Positions 1 to 8,725 of a stretch of DNA of 64,000 nt are shown here, piece after piece (position 1 is the first letter of the stretch; each line of letters opens with the position of its first letter). The stretch is from assembly GCF_030053155.1 (NCBI RefSeq), contig NZ_CP125640.1:3111001-3175000 (forward strand), read 5' to 3'. Below the pieces are notes generated by a model. It was not told the origin of the DNA and made no database searches. It saw nothing but the letters and a program-made list of their open reading frames with translations. The position numbers were made by a program, and so were the translations under genes. Source of the DNA: Rhizobium sp. BT03. Its GTDB lineage: Bacteria; Pseudomonadota; Alphaproteobacteria; Rhizobiales; Rhizobiaceae.

Positions 1-86
1 TTCCGCCCATCGCTTCGATATCTTTACCGATCGAAAAGGAAAGTCTGGTGATTTCCGTCGTGGGCTGAAGACGGAGCAATGCACAT

Positions 87-446
87 ATGGCAAGAATTCT
101 GATTACGGAAGACGAGGACTCCCTGCGGTCTTTCGTAGCCCGGGCGCTCAGGCTCGATGGTCATGAGACCGATGAAGCCGCCGATGGCGCCGAGGGACTG
201 GAGAAGCTGAGGGACGGGGCCTACGACCTGCTGCTTTCGGATATCCGCATGCCCGTGATGGACGGGATCGAACTCGCCCATCAGGCAAAAGATGCCTTTC
301 CCGGCCTGAAGATCCTGCTGATGACCGGCTATGCCGAACAGCGCGAACGGGCCGACGATCTTGCCGAAAAGATCATCGACGTCGTCGCCAAGCCATTCGC
401 GCTTCCCGATATACGCAAGGCGGTCGCCCGGGCGCTCGTCGCCTGA
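87..446 (+). CDS. cpdR: CpdR-like single-domain response regulator
   Basis: A 119-residue stand-alone receiver domain with no output domain. The acidic pocket (E8, D9), the phospho-acceptor D52 in LLLSDIRMP, the switch Thr T80 and the conserved K102 in AKPF are all present, so it should be phosphorylatable. In Caulobacter and Sinorhizobium, CpdR is dephosphorylated to steer ClpXP-dependent proteolysis in the cell cycle; the assignment here rests on overall resemblance and single-domain size, not on a partner gene. The ATG follows CGGAG about 10 bases upstream. The 86 bases before it show no gene that can be named. Another stand-alone receiver remains possible. Confidence 0.8.
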   Translation: MARILITEDEDSLRSFVARALRLDGHETDEAADGAEGLEKLRDGAYDLLLSDIRMPVMDGIELAHQAKDAFPGLKILLMTGYAEQRERADDLAEKIIDVVAKPFALPDIRKAVARALVA

Positions 447-490
447 AGCACGATGCCGAAAGCCTGAGCCGGTCTCGGGCGACGTCATGC
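447..490. repeat. degenerate short palindromic repeat after cpdR
   Basis: Immediately after the cpdR stop, GATGCCGAAA is followed about 20 bases later by GCGACGTCATGC. The same pair of blocks, GATGCCGAAAA and GGACGACATCATGC, occurs at 18298-18331. The two look like diverged copies of one rhizobial intergenic hairpin. No coding potential is seen. Confidence 0.5.
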
Positions 491-513
491 ACGGTTTTGC
501 GTGACATATCGCT

Positions 514-870
514 TAGAGCCTTTCCTGGTTAGATTGCAGCATTCTGTTGGCTCAAACGGGGTCGGATGGTCGACCGGCCAGCGCGCGTCGTAGCCCAGTT
601 CTACGGCCAAGCCGGCCGGTCGACCATCCGACCCGTTTCAGCCAACCCTCCCGCAGATTTGCCTGGCAAATCTGCAAGACTTAGGAATCGCCGGACGCAC
701 TTATCGCTTCGCCACGGCGAAGCGGCGCGGCCGGTGGGCCGGGCATCTTTCCGCCAGGATCAGAGGCGATCGGCTCGGACGTACCAAGGGGTATGCCCTT
801 CGCCAATCGCCTCTGCCCTGACGAAAACCTGCTCCGGCAGAATGCTTCAATCTGACCAGGAAAGGCTCTA
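514..870. mobile_element. nested inverted-repeat element (RIME/MITE-like)
   Basis: A 357-bp gene-free stretch bounded by 33-bp terminal inverted repeats (514-546 and 838-870, 31 of 33 matching, both ending TAGAGCC/GGCTCTA). Inside lie further inverted repeats: 547-579 with 614-645 (about 32 bp arms, one mismatch and one inserted base), 653-675 (11-bp arms), 705-724 (9-bp arms) and 761-770 with 806-815. Open frames here read through the palindromes and are not credible genes. The architecture resembles rhizobial intergenic mosaic elements or a non-autonomous MITE; family membership is inferred from structure only. No clean target-site duplication is visible. Confidence 0.75.
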
Positions 871-905
871 GCGCGCCGCCGATCCATTATACGGCGGCGT
901 AAGCC

Positions 906-3581
906 TTACTGAATATCCAGCAACCGTTCGAGATACCGCCGTTCCATTTCCTGCGGCGGATTGTTGCCGAGCTTTTCGCGGATCGCGTCGAGGATTTCCC
1001 GGGCGCGCTGAACGTCGATCTCGTCGGGCACCTTCACGCTGTTGTCGCCGAAATCCGGCCCTTGGACCCGGCGCGGACGGCCGAGCGGGTCGCGGCCGTT
1101 CTGATCCCCCTGGCCCACCTGGCCGTTCGGACCTTGGCCCTGCTGGCCCTGTTGCGCCTGCATCATCTGGTTCATCATCTCGCGGGCGCCCTGGCGAAGC
1201 GCTTCGAGCGCGCGGCCCTGGCCCTCGATGGCCGGCTGGCCGCGGCCCTGGCCGAGCTCACGGCCCGCACCTTCCATCTCGCGTTGCGCCTGGCCGAAGC
1301 CGGGGCCGGGCTTCATGCCCAATTCGCCGAGGCTCTTTTGCAATTCGCCGAGCTGCTTGCCGAGCGCATCCTGCTGGGTGCGCAGCTGCTTCAACGCCTC
1401 GCGCAGCTGCTCGGCGGTCATCTGGTCGGAGGGCTGCTGCCCGTCTTTGCCTTGCTGGCCCTGCTGTTGATCCTGCGGCTCGCCGTTCTCTCCAGGGTTC
1501 ATCTCGTCGAGCAGCGGATCGTTCTCGCCCATGTCGCCGCGCTGCATGCGGTCCCTGAGCTGCTGATCGAGGCGGAAGGTCTGTTCCATCAGCTTCTGCT
1601 GGTCGCGCAGGATCTCGCCGAGCTTGTCGATCTGCTTGCGGGCCTCGCTGTTTTCCTGGCTCTGCTGGCCGCGCTGCGGCCGGCCGGCCTGCAGGTTGTT
1701 CATCATGCGCTGCAATTCCGACAGCATCTGCTGGGCTGCGTCGCGATTGCCGGAGCGGGCGAGATTCTCGATCTGGTCCATCATCCGTTCCAGATCCTGT
1801 TGGCGCAGGATGTTCTGGGCGTTCTGGTTCGGCTGCATCGGCGCGTTCTGCATGCGTTGGGCAAGCTCGCTCATATAGTCCTGCATCGCCTTGCGCAGCT
1901 CATCCATCAGCTTCTTGATCTCTTCGTCCGGCGCGTTGCGGTCCAACGCGTCGGCAAGTTTCTGCTGAGCCTCGCGCAGCTTGCGCTCGGCAAGCGAAAG
2001 ATCGCCGTCCTCCATGCCGAGAGCGATCTCCCACAGATACTGAGCCGTATCCTTCAGCGCTTCGTCGCTTTTTGCGAGCTTCATGCGCGTCAAGGCGGAT
2101 TCCAGCAGCAGATAATTGGTGAGCTTAGGGATGGTCTCCTCGGGACGGATGGTCAGCGCCTCGTTCAGTGCGATCGCCTGCGGCATCTTGCGGGTGTCGA
2201 GCGCGAAAACCTGCCGCTCCTCGGCGACGGCCGCGGCAAGCGGCTCGTTGAAGGGCCGCGACGGCAGGACCATCTCATGCGGCGGGCTGCGGCCGGTCTG
2301 GCCGGCGCCATCCTTGGCGACGAGCGTCACGCGCACGCGCTTGCCGGCAAGCGGATGTTCGGTCAGGTTGCGGCTGGTCACGCCCTTGGCGTCGCGGGCG
2401 TTGCGGCGGGGAATATCCAGCCGGTATTCCGGCAAGGGATAGAGCGGCGTCGCCGTCGGATCGTTTTCCAGAGGAACGATCTCCGCATGCGCCTCCTGGA
2501 CACCGTAATCGTCCTTGACGGTAAAGCCGATTTCGAGCGCGCCATTGATGCTGGGCTTCGGCAAACCGTCGAAGGCGATCTCCGGCGCCTTGTCGGGGAG
2601 GACATCGAAACTCCAGCGGCGGCCGTTGACTTCGAGGGCGCCATTCTCTTCGAGCTTCATCACATGCGTCTGCGCAACAAGTGCCCGGTTGGCGGGGGGC
2701 TGGCCGGTGGAGGCCTGGCCGGCCGGGGCCGTCTTCGGCTGTTCGCCGCCTGCCGCCGTCTGCTGCGGCTTGGTGTCCGCCTGCACGGCGATATCCTGCG
2801 CCTGGCCGTTCGCCTTGCGGAATACGACCTTTTCGGCTGTCTTTCCGCCGCTGACACGAACGGTGAGGCCCGAAAACTGCGGAATGCCGATCGGCGCCTG
2901 CTCGCTGCCGTCGGCGGTCAGGTAGACCGGGGCGCGGCCGGTATAGGCGGGCGGCGTCACCCAGGCGTCGATGCGCACCGCCGGATCGACCGTTACCTGC
3001 TCGGGTGCTGCCTGAAACGCGTCGCCGAGCGCGCCGCCGTTGATGGAGAGCGAATAGGCAAAGGCGGTGACCAGCAGCAGCGCCGGCACGGCGCGCAACG
3101 CAAAACGGTCATGCGCGGCGATATCCGGCCGCGGCAGTCCGGCATCGAGGGCGGCGATCTTTTCGGCCATGCGGGTCTGGTGCTCGCGCCAGAGCGCCCG
3201 GGCGAAAGGCGTATCGAAGGCCGGTTCGTCTTCCTGGACGGTGACCGGCTGGTGCGGCAGGCCGTTGCGCTCTTCCAGCATGCGGTCGGCTTCGGCGACG
3301 CCCGGCCAGCGCAGGCTGCGCAAGGGCAGGAGCGAGACGAGAAAGGCGGCGGCAAAGGCAATCAGCAGCAGGATGCGCAGCCAGTCCGGCACGCTGCGGA
3401 AGACCCCGAACCAGGAGGCCGAGAGATAAAAGGCGACGACTGCCAGGACCGGCACCAAGGGCGGCAGCAACTGCTCGAAAAACAGCACCACGCGCGCCAG
3501 CAGGCGTTTTGTCGTCACCAGCCGGGCAAGCGAGGGGCGGAGCGCAAACGCACCTTTCCTCTGCCTTGAGGGGCTTGTCAT
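906..3581 (-). CDS. TIGR02302/DUF4175 family membrane protein
   Basis: An 891-residue envelope protein of unknown biochemical role, found mainly in Rhizobiales. The N-terminus has a basic stretch and two close membrane segments (about residues 28-80), then a third near 170-190. A soluble middle region follows, then a long helical, very Gln-rich tail (about 560-850, with GQQGQQG-type runs) that looks like coiled coil plus disordered linker. The chosen ATG has GGAG 9 bases upstream. A frame open 46 residues further upstream lacks conserved-looking sequence and a good ribosome site. It is the last gene of the argH-lptM-lysA run, 165 bases after lysA. Confidence 0.85.
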   Translation of the reverse strand: MTSPSRQRKGAFALRPSLARLVTTKRLLARVVLFFEQLLPPLVPVLAVVAFYLSASWFGVFRSVPDWLRILLLIAFAAAFLVSLLPLRSLRWPGVAEADRMLEERNGLPHQPVTVQEDEPAFDTPFARALWREHQTRMAEKIAALDAGLPRPDIAAHDRFALRAVPALLLVTAFAYSLSINGGALGDAFQAAPEQVTVDPAVRIDAWVTPPAYTGRAPVYLTADGSEQAPIGIPQFSGLTVRVSGGKTAEKVVFRKANGQAQDIAVQADTKPQQTAAGGEQPKTAPAGQASTGQPPANRALVAQTHVMKLEENGALEVNGRRWSFDVLPDKAPEIAFDGLPKPSINGALEIGFTVKDDYGVQEAHAEIVPLENDPTATPLYPLPEYRLDIPRRNARDAKGVTSRNLTEHPLAGKRVRVTLVAKDGAGQTGRSPPHEMVLPSRPFNEPLAAAVAEERQVFALDTRKMPQAIALNEALTIRPEETIPKLTNYLLLESALTRMKLAKSDEALKDTAQYLWEIALGMEDGDLSLAERKLREAQQKLADALDRNAPDEEIKKLMDELRKAMQDYMSELAQRMQNAPMQPNQNAQNILRQQDLERMMDQIENLARSGNRDAAQQMLSELQRMMNNLQAGRPQRGQQSQENSEARKQIDKLGEILRDQQKLMEQTFRLDQQLRDRMQRGDMGENDPLLDEMNPGENGEPQDQQQGQQGKDGQQPSDQMTAEQLREALKQLRTQQDALGKQLGELQKSLGELGMKPGPGFGQAQREMEGAGRELGQGRGQPAIEGQGRALEALRQGAREMMNQMMQAQQGQQGQGPNGQVGQGDQNGRDPLGRPRRVQGPDFGDNSVKVPDEIDVQRAREILDAIREKLGNNPPQEMERRYLERLLDIQ

Positions 3582-3746
3582 CGGTCCGGTCTCCGCGATC
3601 TGGCGTTCTGGAACAGAGGGCGCTTCCGGCGATTGCAGGGCAATACGCTCATGGCTGACAAGGATAACACTCTTTGTGGCGAAGGCGAGGGCGAGCGGCC
3701 GGCAATACCGGCTTTTCACGTTTATTCGCCAAAAAGTGATGGCTGC

Positions 3747-5015
3747 TTAGTCGAGCCAGGCGGGAACGGAGTCGAGGCCGATCAGCTCTGCATAGGTTCT
3801 GCGCGGGCGAATCGTATGGAAATCGTTGCCCTTGACCAGAACCTCGGGCACCAGCAGCCGGCTGTTATAGGTGCCGGCCTGCACCGCGCCATACGCGCCG
3901 GCCGTGCTGACGGCCATCAGGTCGCCGGGCTTCGGCATCGCCATCTCGCGGTCGAGGGCCAGGTAGTCGCCGGTCTCGCAGACGGGGCCGACGACGTCGG
4001 CGCGGATGCGCGGGGCGTTCGCCGCCGAAATCGTCACCGGGCGGATCTCGTGATAGGCCTCGTAGAGGGTCGGGCGGATCAGATCGTTCATCGCGCCGTC
4101 GACGATGACGAAGGTCTTCTCGCCGCCGTCCTTCACATAGAGGACTTCGGTCACCAGGATACCGGCATTGCCGACGATCAGGCGGCCGGGCTCGGTGATG
4201 ATCTTGCAGTTGAGGCCGCGCAGCTGGTTTTTGACGATCGCCGCATAGGCGTCCGGCAGCGGCGGCGGATTGTTGTCGTCCTTATAGGGGATGCCGAGGC
4301 CGCCGCCGATATCGACGTGATCGATGGTGTGGCCGTCGGCGCGCAGCGTCGCGACAAGATCGTGCAGCAGCTTGAAGGCGTCGTCGAAGGGCTGCAATTC
4401 GGTGATCTGGCTGCCGATATGCATGTCGATGCCGGTGACCTCGATGCCCGGCAGTTTGGCGGCATGGGCATAGATGGCGCGGGCACGCTCCCAGGAGATG
4501 CCGAACTTGTTTTCCTTCTTGCCGGTCGAGATCTTCGAATGCGTCTTCGCATCGACATCGGGATTGATGCGGAAGGAGACCGGCGCTTTCGTGCCGGCCT
4601 TGACGGCGCGCTGGTTGAGGATTTCAAGCTCGGGCTCGGATTCGACGTTGAAGCAGTAAATGCCTGCCTCGAGAGCGAAATCCATCTCCTGCGGCGTCTT
4701 GCCGACACCCGAAAACATGATGCGGCTGGCCGGGATGTCGGCGGCGAGCGCGCGGCGCAGCTCCCCTTCGGAGACGACGTCGATGCCGGCGCCGAGGCGG
4801 CCGAGCGTCTTCAGCACCGCCTGGTTCGAATTGGCCTTCATCGCGTAGCAGACCATGGAGTCCATATCGGCGAAGGCTTCGGAGAAGACCCGGAAATGGC
4901 GCTCCAGCGTCGCTGTGGAATAGATGTAGAAGGGCGTGCCGACCGCCTTGGCGATCTCGGGAACGGGGACGTTTTCGGCATGCAGGACGCCGTCGCGGTA
5001 TTCGAAATGGTTCAC
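3747..5015 (-). CDS. lysA: diaminopimelate decarboxylase
   Basis: Decarboxylates meso-diaminopimelate to L-lysine, the last step of lysine synthesis, using PLP. The 422-residue length is normal. The PLP lysine is K60 in YAMKAN; HIGSQI, GGGLG, EPGRL and the CETGD active-site motif all appear in order. Translation starts at GTG (15 codons before VPVPEIAK), with AAGG 9 bases upstream; no in-frame ATG fits. Only 11 bases separate it from the stop of the upstream lipoprotein gene, so the two are almost certainly cotranscribed. The lysC aspartokinase of the same pathway lies far away at 52.5 kb. Confidence 0.97.
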   Translation of the reverse strand: MNHFEYRDGVLHAENVPVPEIAKAVGTPFYIYSTATLERHFRVFSEAFADMDSMVCYAMKANSNQAVLKTLGRLGAGIDVVSEGELRRALAADIPASRIMFSGVGKTPQEMDFALEAGIYCFNVESEPELEILNQRAVKAGTKAPVSFRINPDVDAKTHSKISTGKKENKFGISWERARAIYAHAAKLPGIEVTGIDMHIGSQITELQPFDDAFKLLHDLVATLRADGHTIDHVDIGGGLGIPYKDDNNPPPLPDAYAAIVKNQLRGLNCKIITEPGRLIVGNAGILVTEVLYVKDGGEKTFVIVDGAMNDLIRPTLYEAYHEIRPVTISAANAPRIRADVVGPVCETGDYLALDREMAMPKPGDLMAVSTAGAYGAVQAGTYNSRLLVPEVLVKGNDFHTIRPRRTYAELIGLDSVPAWLD

Positions 5016-5026
5016 GGGTTCACGCC

Positions 5027-5221
5027 TTAAAGAAGAGGATCGAGAAGGAAGGGCTTGTCGACGGTTCCCGGCTGTTTCGTCGGCTTGGAAACGTCACCTT
5101 CCTTGGTTGCCGCAGCACTCGGCGGATCGAGATCGCCCTTGCGCCCGCATCCGGCAACGGCAAGGCCGATGACGGCGAGAACCGCCGTCAGGCGGACGAG
5201 GTGCGGCAAGCTCTTCTGCAT
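5027..5221 (-). CDS. lptM: LptM-like small lipoprotein
   Basis: A 64-residue lipoprotein with a hydrophobic signal and the lipobox LAVAGC, followed by GRKGDLDPP. That post-cysteine signature marks the LptM/YifL family, which helps oxidise and assemble the LptDE LPS translocon at the outer membrane in E. coli; that function is transferred by family. The chosen ATG has AGAGGA about 6 bases upstream; an upstream in-frame ATG would add 13 basic residues and is less likely. It sits between argH and lysA, the order commonly seen in alphaproteobacteria. Confidence 0.85.
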   Translation of the reverse strand: MQKSLPHLVRLTAVLAVIGLAVAGCGRKGDLDPPSAAATKEGDVSKPTKQPGTVDKPFLLDPLL

Positions 5222-5352
5222 GGATATCCTCTTCGGCGGCATTTTGATGGACATTGTCATAGCGAAGTTTATCCGCCTTGTGCACCCTGATTGTTGGACG
5301 GTCTTTGCCGCCTATGCGGCAAGCCGCGGCGGCTTGCGCCGCCCGATATCTC

Positions 5353-6753
5353 TCAGTTGCGGGCGCGCCAGAAGGCGATCTGCCGGCGGACTTCGGAGGG
5401 TGCGGTACCGCCGAAGCTCTTGCGGCTGGCGACCGAGGCTTCGACGGTCAGCACGTCGTAGACCTTGTCGGTGATATCAGGATGGATCGCCTGCAGGTCG
5501 GATAGCGGCAGTTCGGCAAGGTCGCAGCCTTTGCTTTCGGCAAGCGCCACGGCCCGGCCGGTGACGTGATGGGCATCGCGGAAGGGCAGGCCCGCTTCGC
5601 GCACCAGCCAGTCGGCAAGATCGGTCGCCGTCGAAAAGCCGGAGCCGGCCGCCGCCTTCATGCGCGCGGTGTTGACGGTCAGGTCGCGCACCATCCCGGT
5701 CATGGCGGCGATCGCCAGTTCCAGACTCTCGGCCGCGTCGAAGACCTGTTCCTTGTCTTCCTGCATGTCCTTGGAATAGGCGAGCGGCAGGCCCTTCATG
5801 ATCGTCAAGAGGGCGACCAACGAACCGTTGATGCGGCCGGTCTTGGCGCGCACCAGTTCGGCGGCGTCCGGGTTCTTCTTCTGCGGCATGATCGACGAGC
5901 CGGTCGAAAAGGCGTCGGAGAGGCGCACGAAACCGAATTGCGGCGTCGACCAGATGACGATCTCTTCGGCCAGGCGCGACAGGTGCATGCCTGCGATCGC
6001 GGCGATCGACAGGAATTCGATGGCGAAGTCGCGGTCGGAGACGGTGTCGATGGAGTTGCGGGTCGGCTCGCGGAAGCCGAGCGCCTTGGCGGTCATATGG
6101 CGGTCGATCGGATAACCGGTGCCGGCAAGGGCCGCCGCGCCGATCGGGCTTTCGTCCAGATGTTCGATGGCGTGGCGCACGCGCGAGCGGTCGCGGCCGA
6201 ACATTTCGACATAGGCCATGCAATGATGGCCGAAGGTCACGGGTTGGGCGGTCTGCAGATGGGTGAAGCCCGGCATGACGCTTTCGGCATGCTCTTCGGC
6301 ACGGTCGAGGAAGGCGGCGATCAGGCCGGTCAGCATCTTCTCGGTCTTCTCGAGTTCTTCCTTCACCCAGAGGCGGAAGTCGAGCGCCACCTGGTCGTTG
6401 CGCGAGCGGGCGGTGTGCAGCCGGCCGGCCGCCGGTCCGATCAGCGTCGCCAGGCGCGCTTCGATATTCATATGGATGTCTTCGAGCCGGCGCGAGAATT
6501 CGAAATTGCCGCTTTCGATTTCTGACAGGATCGTGTTTAGCCCGTGAACGATCTTGTCCTTATCGTCGGCCGATATGATCCCCTGATGGGCGAGCATGGT
6601 CGCGTGGGCGATCGAACCGCGGATATCCTGCGCGAAAAGCTTCTTGTCGAAACCGATCGAGGCATTTATCTCCTCCATGATCGCGTCCGGGCCGGAGGCG
6701 AAGCGTCCGCCCCACATCTGGTTTGAAGATTTGGTATCCGTGGTGTCGGCCAT
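5353..6753 (-). CDS. argH: argininosuccinate lyase
   Basis: Splits argininosuccinate into arginine and fumarate, the last step of arginine synthesis. The 466 residues include the fumarase/aspartase superfamily signature [12 protein letters not shown] near residue 285 with the catalytic Ser, HTARSRNDQ near residue 115 and TGYPIDR. The start MADTTDTK gives the usual length; a further in-frame ATG 69 bases upstream would run into the divergent tlpA gene. Only 38 bases separate the argH and tlpA start codons, so at least one promoter must lie within the opposite gene. First gene of the run argH-lptM-lysA-DUF4175. Confidence 0.97.
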   Translation of the reverse strand: MADTTDTKSSNQMWGGRFASGPDAIMEEINASIGFDKKLFAQDIRGSIAHATMLAHQGIISADDKDKIVHGLNTILSEIESGNFEFSRRLEDIHMNIEARLATLIGPAAGRLHTARSRNDQVALDFRLWVKEELEKTEKMLTGLIAAFLDRAEEHAESVMPGFTHLQTAQPVTFGHHCMAYVEMFGRDRSRVRHAIEHLDESPIGAAALAGTGYPIDRHMTAKALGFREPTRNSIDTVSDRDFAIEFLSIAAIAGMHLSRLAEEIVIWSTPQFGFVRLSDAFSTGSSIMPQKKNPDAAELVRAKTGRINGSLVALLTIMKGLPLAYSKDMQEDKEQVFDAAESLELAIAAMTGMVRDLTVNTARMKAAAGSGFSTATDLADWLVREAGLPFRDAHHVTGRAVALAESKGCDLAELPLSDLQAIHPDITDKVYDVLTVEASVASRKSFGGTAPSEVRRQIAFWRARN

Positions 6754-6791
6754 GAAGGTGCCCGCCTTGAATGCATGTCCTGGAGAATGAA

Positions 6792-7454
6792 ATGACGACA
6801 AAGAAATCCCTCGGGCTGCCATCCGTGAAATGGATCGCGATAGCGGCCGTTGCGGGCGTCGTTGCCGGTGCGGCAGCGGTATACGTGAAGGAGACGGGGA
6901 TTGGCAATGGTGGCGGTGAAACGGCGTCGGCCGAATGCAAGCTGACCCGGGATCGCATCGCCAGCGTCACGCCGCTGATGAAGGGGCAGGTGGCCGCCAT
7001 GGTCGCCGCTTATGAGCCACGCAAGCTGACCGCGGTCTCCTTCAACGGCCCGGACGGCAAGCCGCTGACGCTCGATCATTTCGCCGGCAAGACCGTGCTC
7101 CTCAATCTCTGGGCGACATGGTGCGTGCCCTGCCGTGAGGAGATGCCGGCGCTGAACGCGCTGGAAAAGGAGATGGGCAGCGACAAGTTCCAGGTCGTGC
7201 CCGTCAATATCGACAGCGGCGATGACGAGAAGCCGAAGACCTTCCTGGCCGAGACCGGCGTCGATGCGCTGCAGCTCTATCGCGACAATACGATTGCGGT
7301 GTTCAACAGCCTGAAGAAGGAGGGCCTCGCCATGGGGCTGCCGGTGACGCTGTTGCTCGACGACAAGGGATGCCTGATTTCGGCGATGAACGGCCCGGCT
7401 GCCTGGGACAGCGACGATGCCAAGGCGTTGATCAAGGGCGTGATTGGGTCGTAA
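6792..7454 (+). CDS. tlpA: TlpA-family thiol-disulfide oxidoreductase
   Basis: A membrane-anchored periplasmic thioredoxin-like protein of 220 residues. One N-terminal membrane segment (about residues 13-30) is followed by a soluble redoxin domain with the active site WATWCVPC. TlpA reduces periplasmic thiols for cytochrome oxidase copper delivery and cytochrome c maturation in Bradyrhizobium; the same role is inferred here. The chosen ATG has GGAG 6 bases upstream; an ATG 21 bases earlier is weaker. It is divergent from argH, and convergent with the micro-protein gene at 7464-7556. Confidence 0.92.
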   Translation: MTTKKSLGLPSVKWIAIAAVAGVVAGAAAVYVKETGIGNGGGETASAECKLTRDRIASVTPLMKGQVAAMVAAYEPRKLTAVSFNGPDGKPLTLDHFAGKTVLLNLWATWCVPCREEMPALNALEKEMGSDKFQVVPVNIDSGDDEKPKTFLAETGVDALQLYRDNTIAVFNSLKKEGLAMGLPVTLLLDDKGCLISAMNGPAAWDSDDAKALIKGVIGS

Positions 7455-7463
7455 GGCTATCGC

Positions 7464-7556
7464 TCAGGAGTCGCCATCTCCTCTGATGAGGAAAACGCCG
7501 GCAAGTCCGATAAGCACGCAGCATTGCAGCAGGAACATCGGTGTTTCAGTCGACAT
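7464..7556 (-). CDS. 30-residue hydrophobic micro-protein
   Basis: A short frame with a very strong ribosome-binding site, GGGAGGAAA, 4 bases before ATG. The product has a polar start (MSTETP), one hydrophobic stretch of about 17 residues rich in Leu, Ile, Val and Cys (ending GLAGVFLIRG) and an acidic tail (GDGDS). It would be a single-span membrane peptide with a Cys-Cys pair. It lies 80 bases downstream of hbdA on the same strand and ends 9 bases from the convergent tlpA stop. I do not recognise a family. The ribosome site and well-formed membrane segment argue for a real gene; the short length leaves doubt. Confidence 0.55.
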   Translation of the reverse strand: MSTETPMFLLQCCVLIGLAGVFLIRGDGDS

Positions 7557-7636
7557 GGCGTTTCCTCCCGTTCACGGCAAGGAAAGCACGTCACGGGCGT
7601 GGGGTCCATTCGCCCTTTCTGGTGATGCTTGCTTAC

Positions 7637-8518
7637 TTACCGCGTCGGGACCGGCACTTCGCCGCGATAGTCGTAGAAGCCGCGGCCGGATTTGCGTCCG
7701 AGCCAGCCGGCTTCGACATATTTCACCAGCAGCGGGCAGGGGCGGTATTTCGAGTCCGCCAGGCCGTCATGCAGCACCTGCATGATCGAGAGGCAGGTGT
7801 CGAGGCCGATGAAATCGGCAAGCTGCAGCGGTCCCATCGGATGGTTGGCGCCGAGCTTCATCGCCGTGTCGATGGCGTCGACCGTGCCGACGCCTTCATA
7901 GAGCGTGTAGATCGCCTCGTTGATCATCGGCAGCAGGATGCGGTTGACGATGAAGGCCGGGAAATCCTCGGCGACGGTGATGGTCTTTTCCAGCGTGCCG
8001 ACGAATTCCTTGGCGGCGGAGAAGGTCTTCTCATCGGTGGCGATGCCGCGCACCAGTTCGACCAGCTTCATCACCGGCACCGGATTCATGAAATGAATGC
8101 CCATGAAGCGTTCGGGGCGGTCGGTGGCGGCAGCAAGCCGGGTGATGGAAAGGGAAGAGGTGTTGGTCGCGAGCAGCGCTTCCGGCTTCAGGACCGGACA
8201 GACCTGCGCATAGATCTTGCGCTTGACCGTCTCATCCTCGGTGGCCGCCTCGATGACGAGATCGGACGGGGCGAGATCGTTGACATCGGACGAGCCTGTG
8301 ATGAGCGACAAGGTCGACTTGCGTTCCTCTTCGGTCATCTTGCCGTTCGTCACCAGACGGGCCAGGTTGCCATTGATGGTGGCAAGGCCGGACTCGATGC
8401 GATCCTGCGAGAGATCGTAGATGTGAACCCTGTAACCTGCGGCGGCCGAAACATGCGCGATGCCGCAGCCCATCTGGCCGGCACCGATAATCCCAATATT
8501 CTTCAACACCGCATTCAT
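7637..8518 (-). CDS. hbdA: 3-hydroxybutyryl-CoA dehydrogenase
   Basis: NAD-dependent oxidation of 3-hydroxybutyryl-CoA to acetoacetyl-CoA in butanoate/beta-oxidation metabolism. The 293-residue product starts with the Rossmann motif IGAGQMGCG (GxGxxG) at residues 10-18, then has ATNTSSLSI and GIHFMNPVP with the catalytic His region, and a C-terminal 3HCDH domain with ANHPMGPLQLADFIG. The ATG used gives the family length; upstream in-frame codons encode unrelated sequence. It lies 207 bases downstream of etfA on the same strand; a dehydrogenase beside electron-transfer flavoprotein is a common rhizobial arrangement. Confidence 0.95.
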   Translation of the reverse strand: MNAVLKNIGIIGAGQMGCGIAHVSAAAGYRVHIYDLSQDRIESGLATINGNLARLVTNGKMTEEERKSTLSLITGSSDVNDLAPSDLVIEAATEDETVKRKIYAQVCPVLKPEALLATNTSSLSITRLAAATDRPERFMGIHFMNPVPVMKLVELVRGIATDEKTFSAAKEFVGTLEKTITVAEDFPAFIVNRILLPMINEAIYTLYEGVGTVDAIDTAMKLGANHPMGPLQLADFIGLDTCLSIMQVLHDGLADSKYRPCPLLVKYVEAGWLGRKSGRGFYDYRGEVPVPTR

Positions 8519-8667
8519 CTCCAAACCCCCGCACGGCATTCGCCCCCGCGCTGCCGCATTTTTTAGCATGCTGCCGGACGAAGGATCGCCCGGCAGCAGT
8601 AGTAGACCGATAAAAGATAATTTTCCAGTCATTCGCAAGTGCGAAAGAAAGGCATTTGGCGCGTTTG

Positions 8668-8706
8668 AAGCGCGCCGCGATCTTTTAGATTCGCTTCTCG
8701 CGCTTT
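8668..8706. repeat. 39-bp palindromic repeat, copy 1
   Basis: Begins AAGCGCGCCGCGATCTTT and ends CTCGCGCTTT. A second copy at 17408-17446 differs at 3 of 39 positions. The outer ends (AAAGCGCG/CGCGCTTT) also match the longer palindrome at 18663-18706. It lies in the hbdA-etfA gap; a short inverted repeat (8571-8577 with 8590-8596, CTGCCGG/CCGGCAG) is in the same gap. Confidence 0.7.
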
Positions 8707-8725
8707 CGGTCTTCGCGCGACGTGT

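Noticed and set aside
566..871. Open frames inside the 514-870 element
   Set aside because: They run through the palindromes and have no ribosome site or protein-like composition.
1062..3569. 835-codon frame on the plus strand opposite the DUF4175 gene
   Set aside because: Mirror of a high-G+C coding strand; Leu/Ala/Arg-rich without domains, no ribosome site, and the minus-strand protein is a clear family member.
3702..3720. GCCGGCAATACCGGCTTTT hairpin between lysA and the DUF4175 gene
   Set aside because: The T-run is on the plus strand, where no gene ends, so it is not a terminator for the minus-strand genes.
3633..5030. 465-codon frame on the plus strand across lysA
   Set aside because: Antisense shadow of lysA; composition rich in Asp, Arg, Gly and His with no recognisable domain.
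5305..5322. TTGCCGC/GCGGCAA hairpin between argH and the lipoprotein gene, considered as a terminator
   Set aside because: Short stem with no T-run; the downstream genes look cotranscribed. Possibly only a mild RNA structure.
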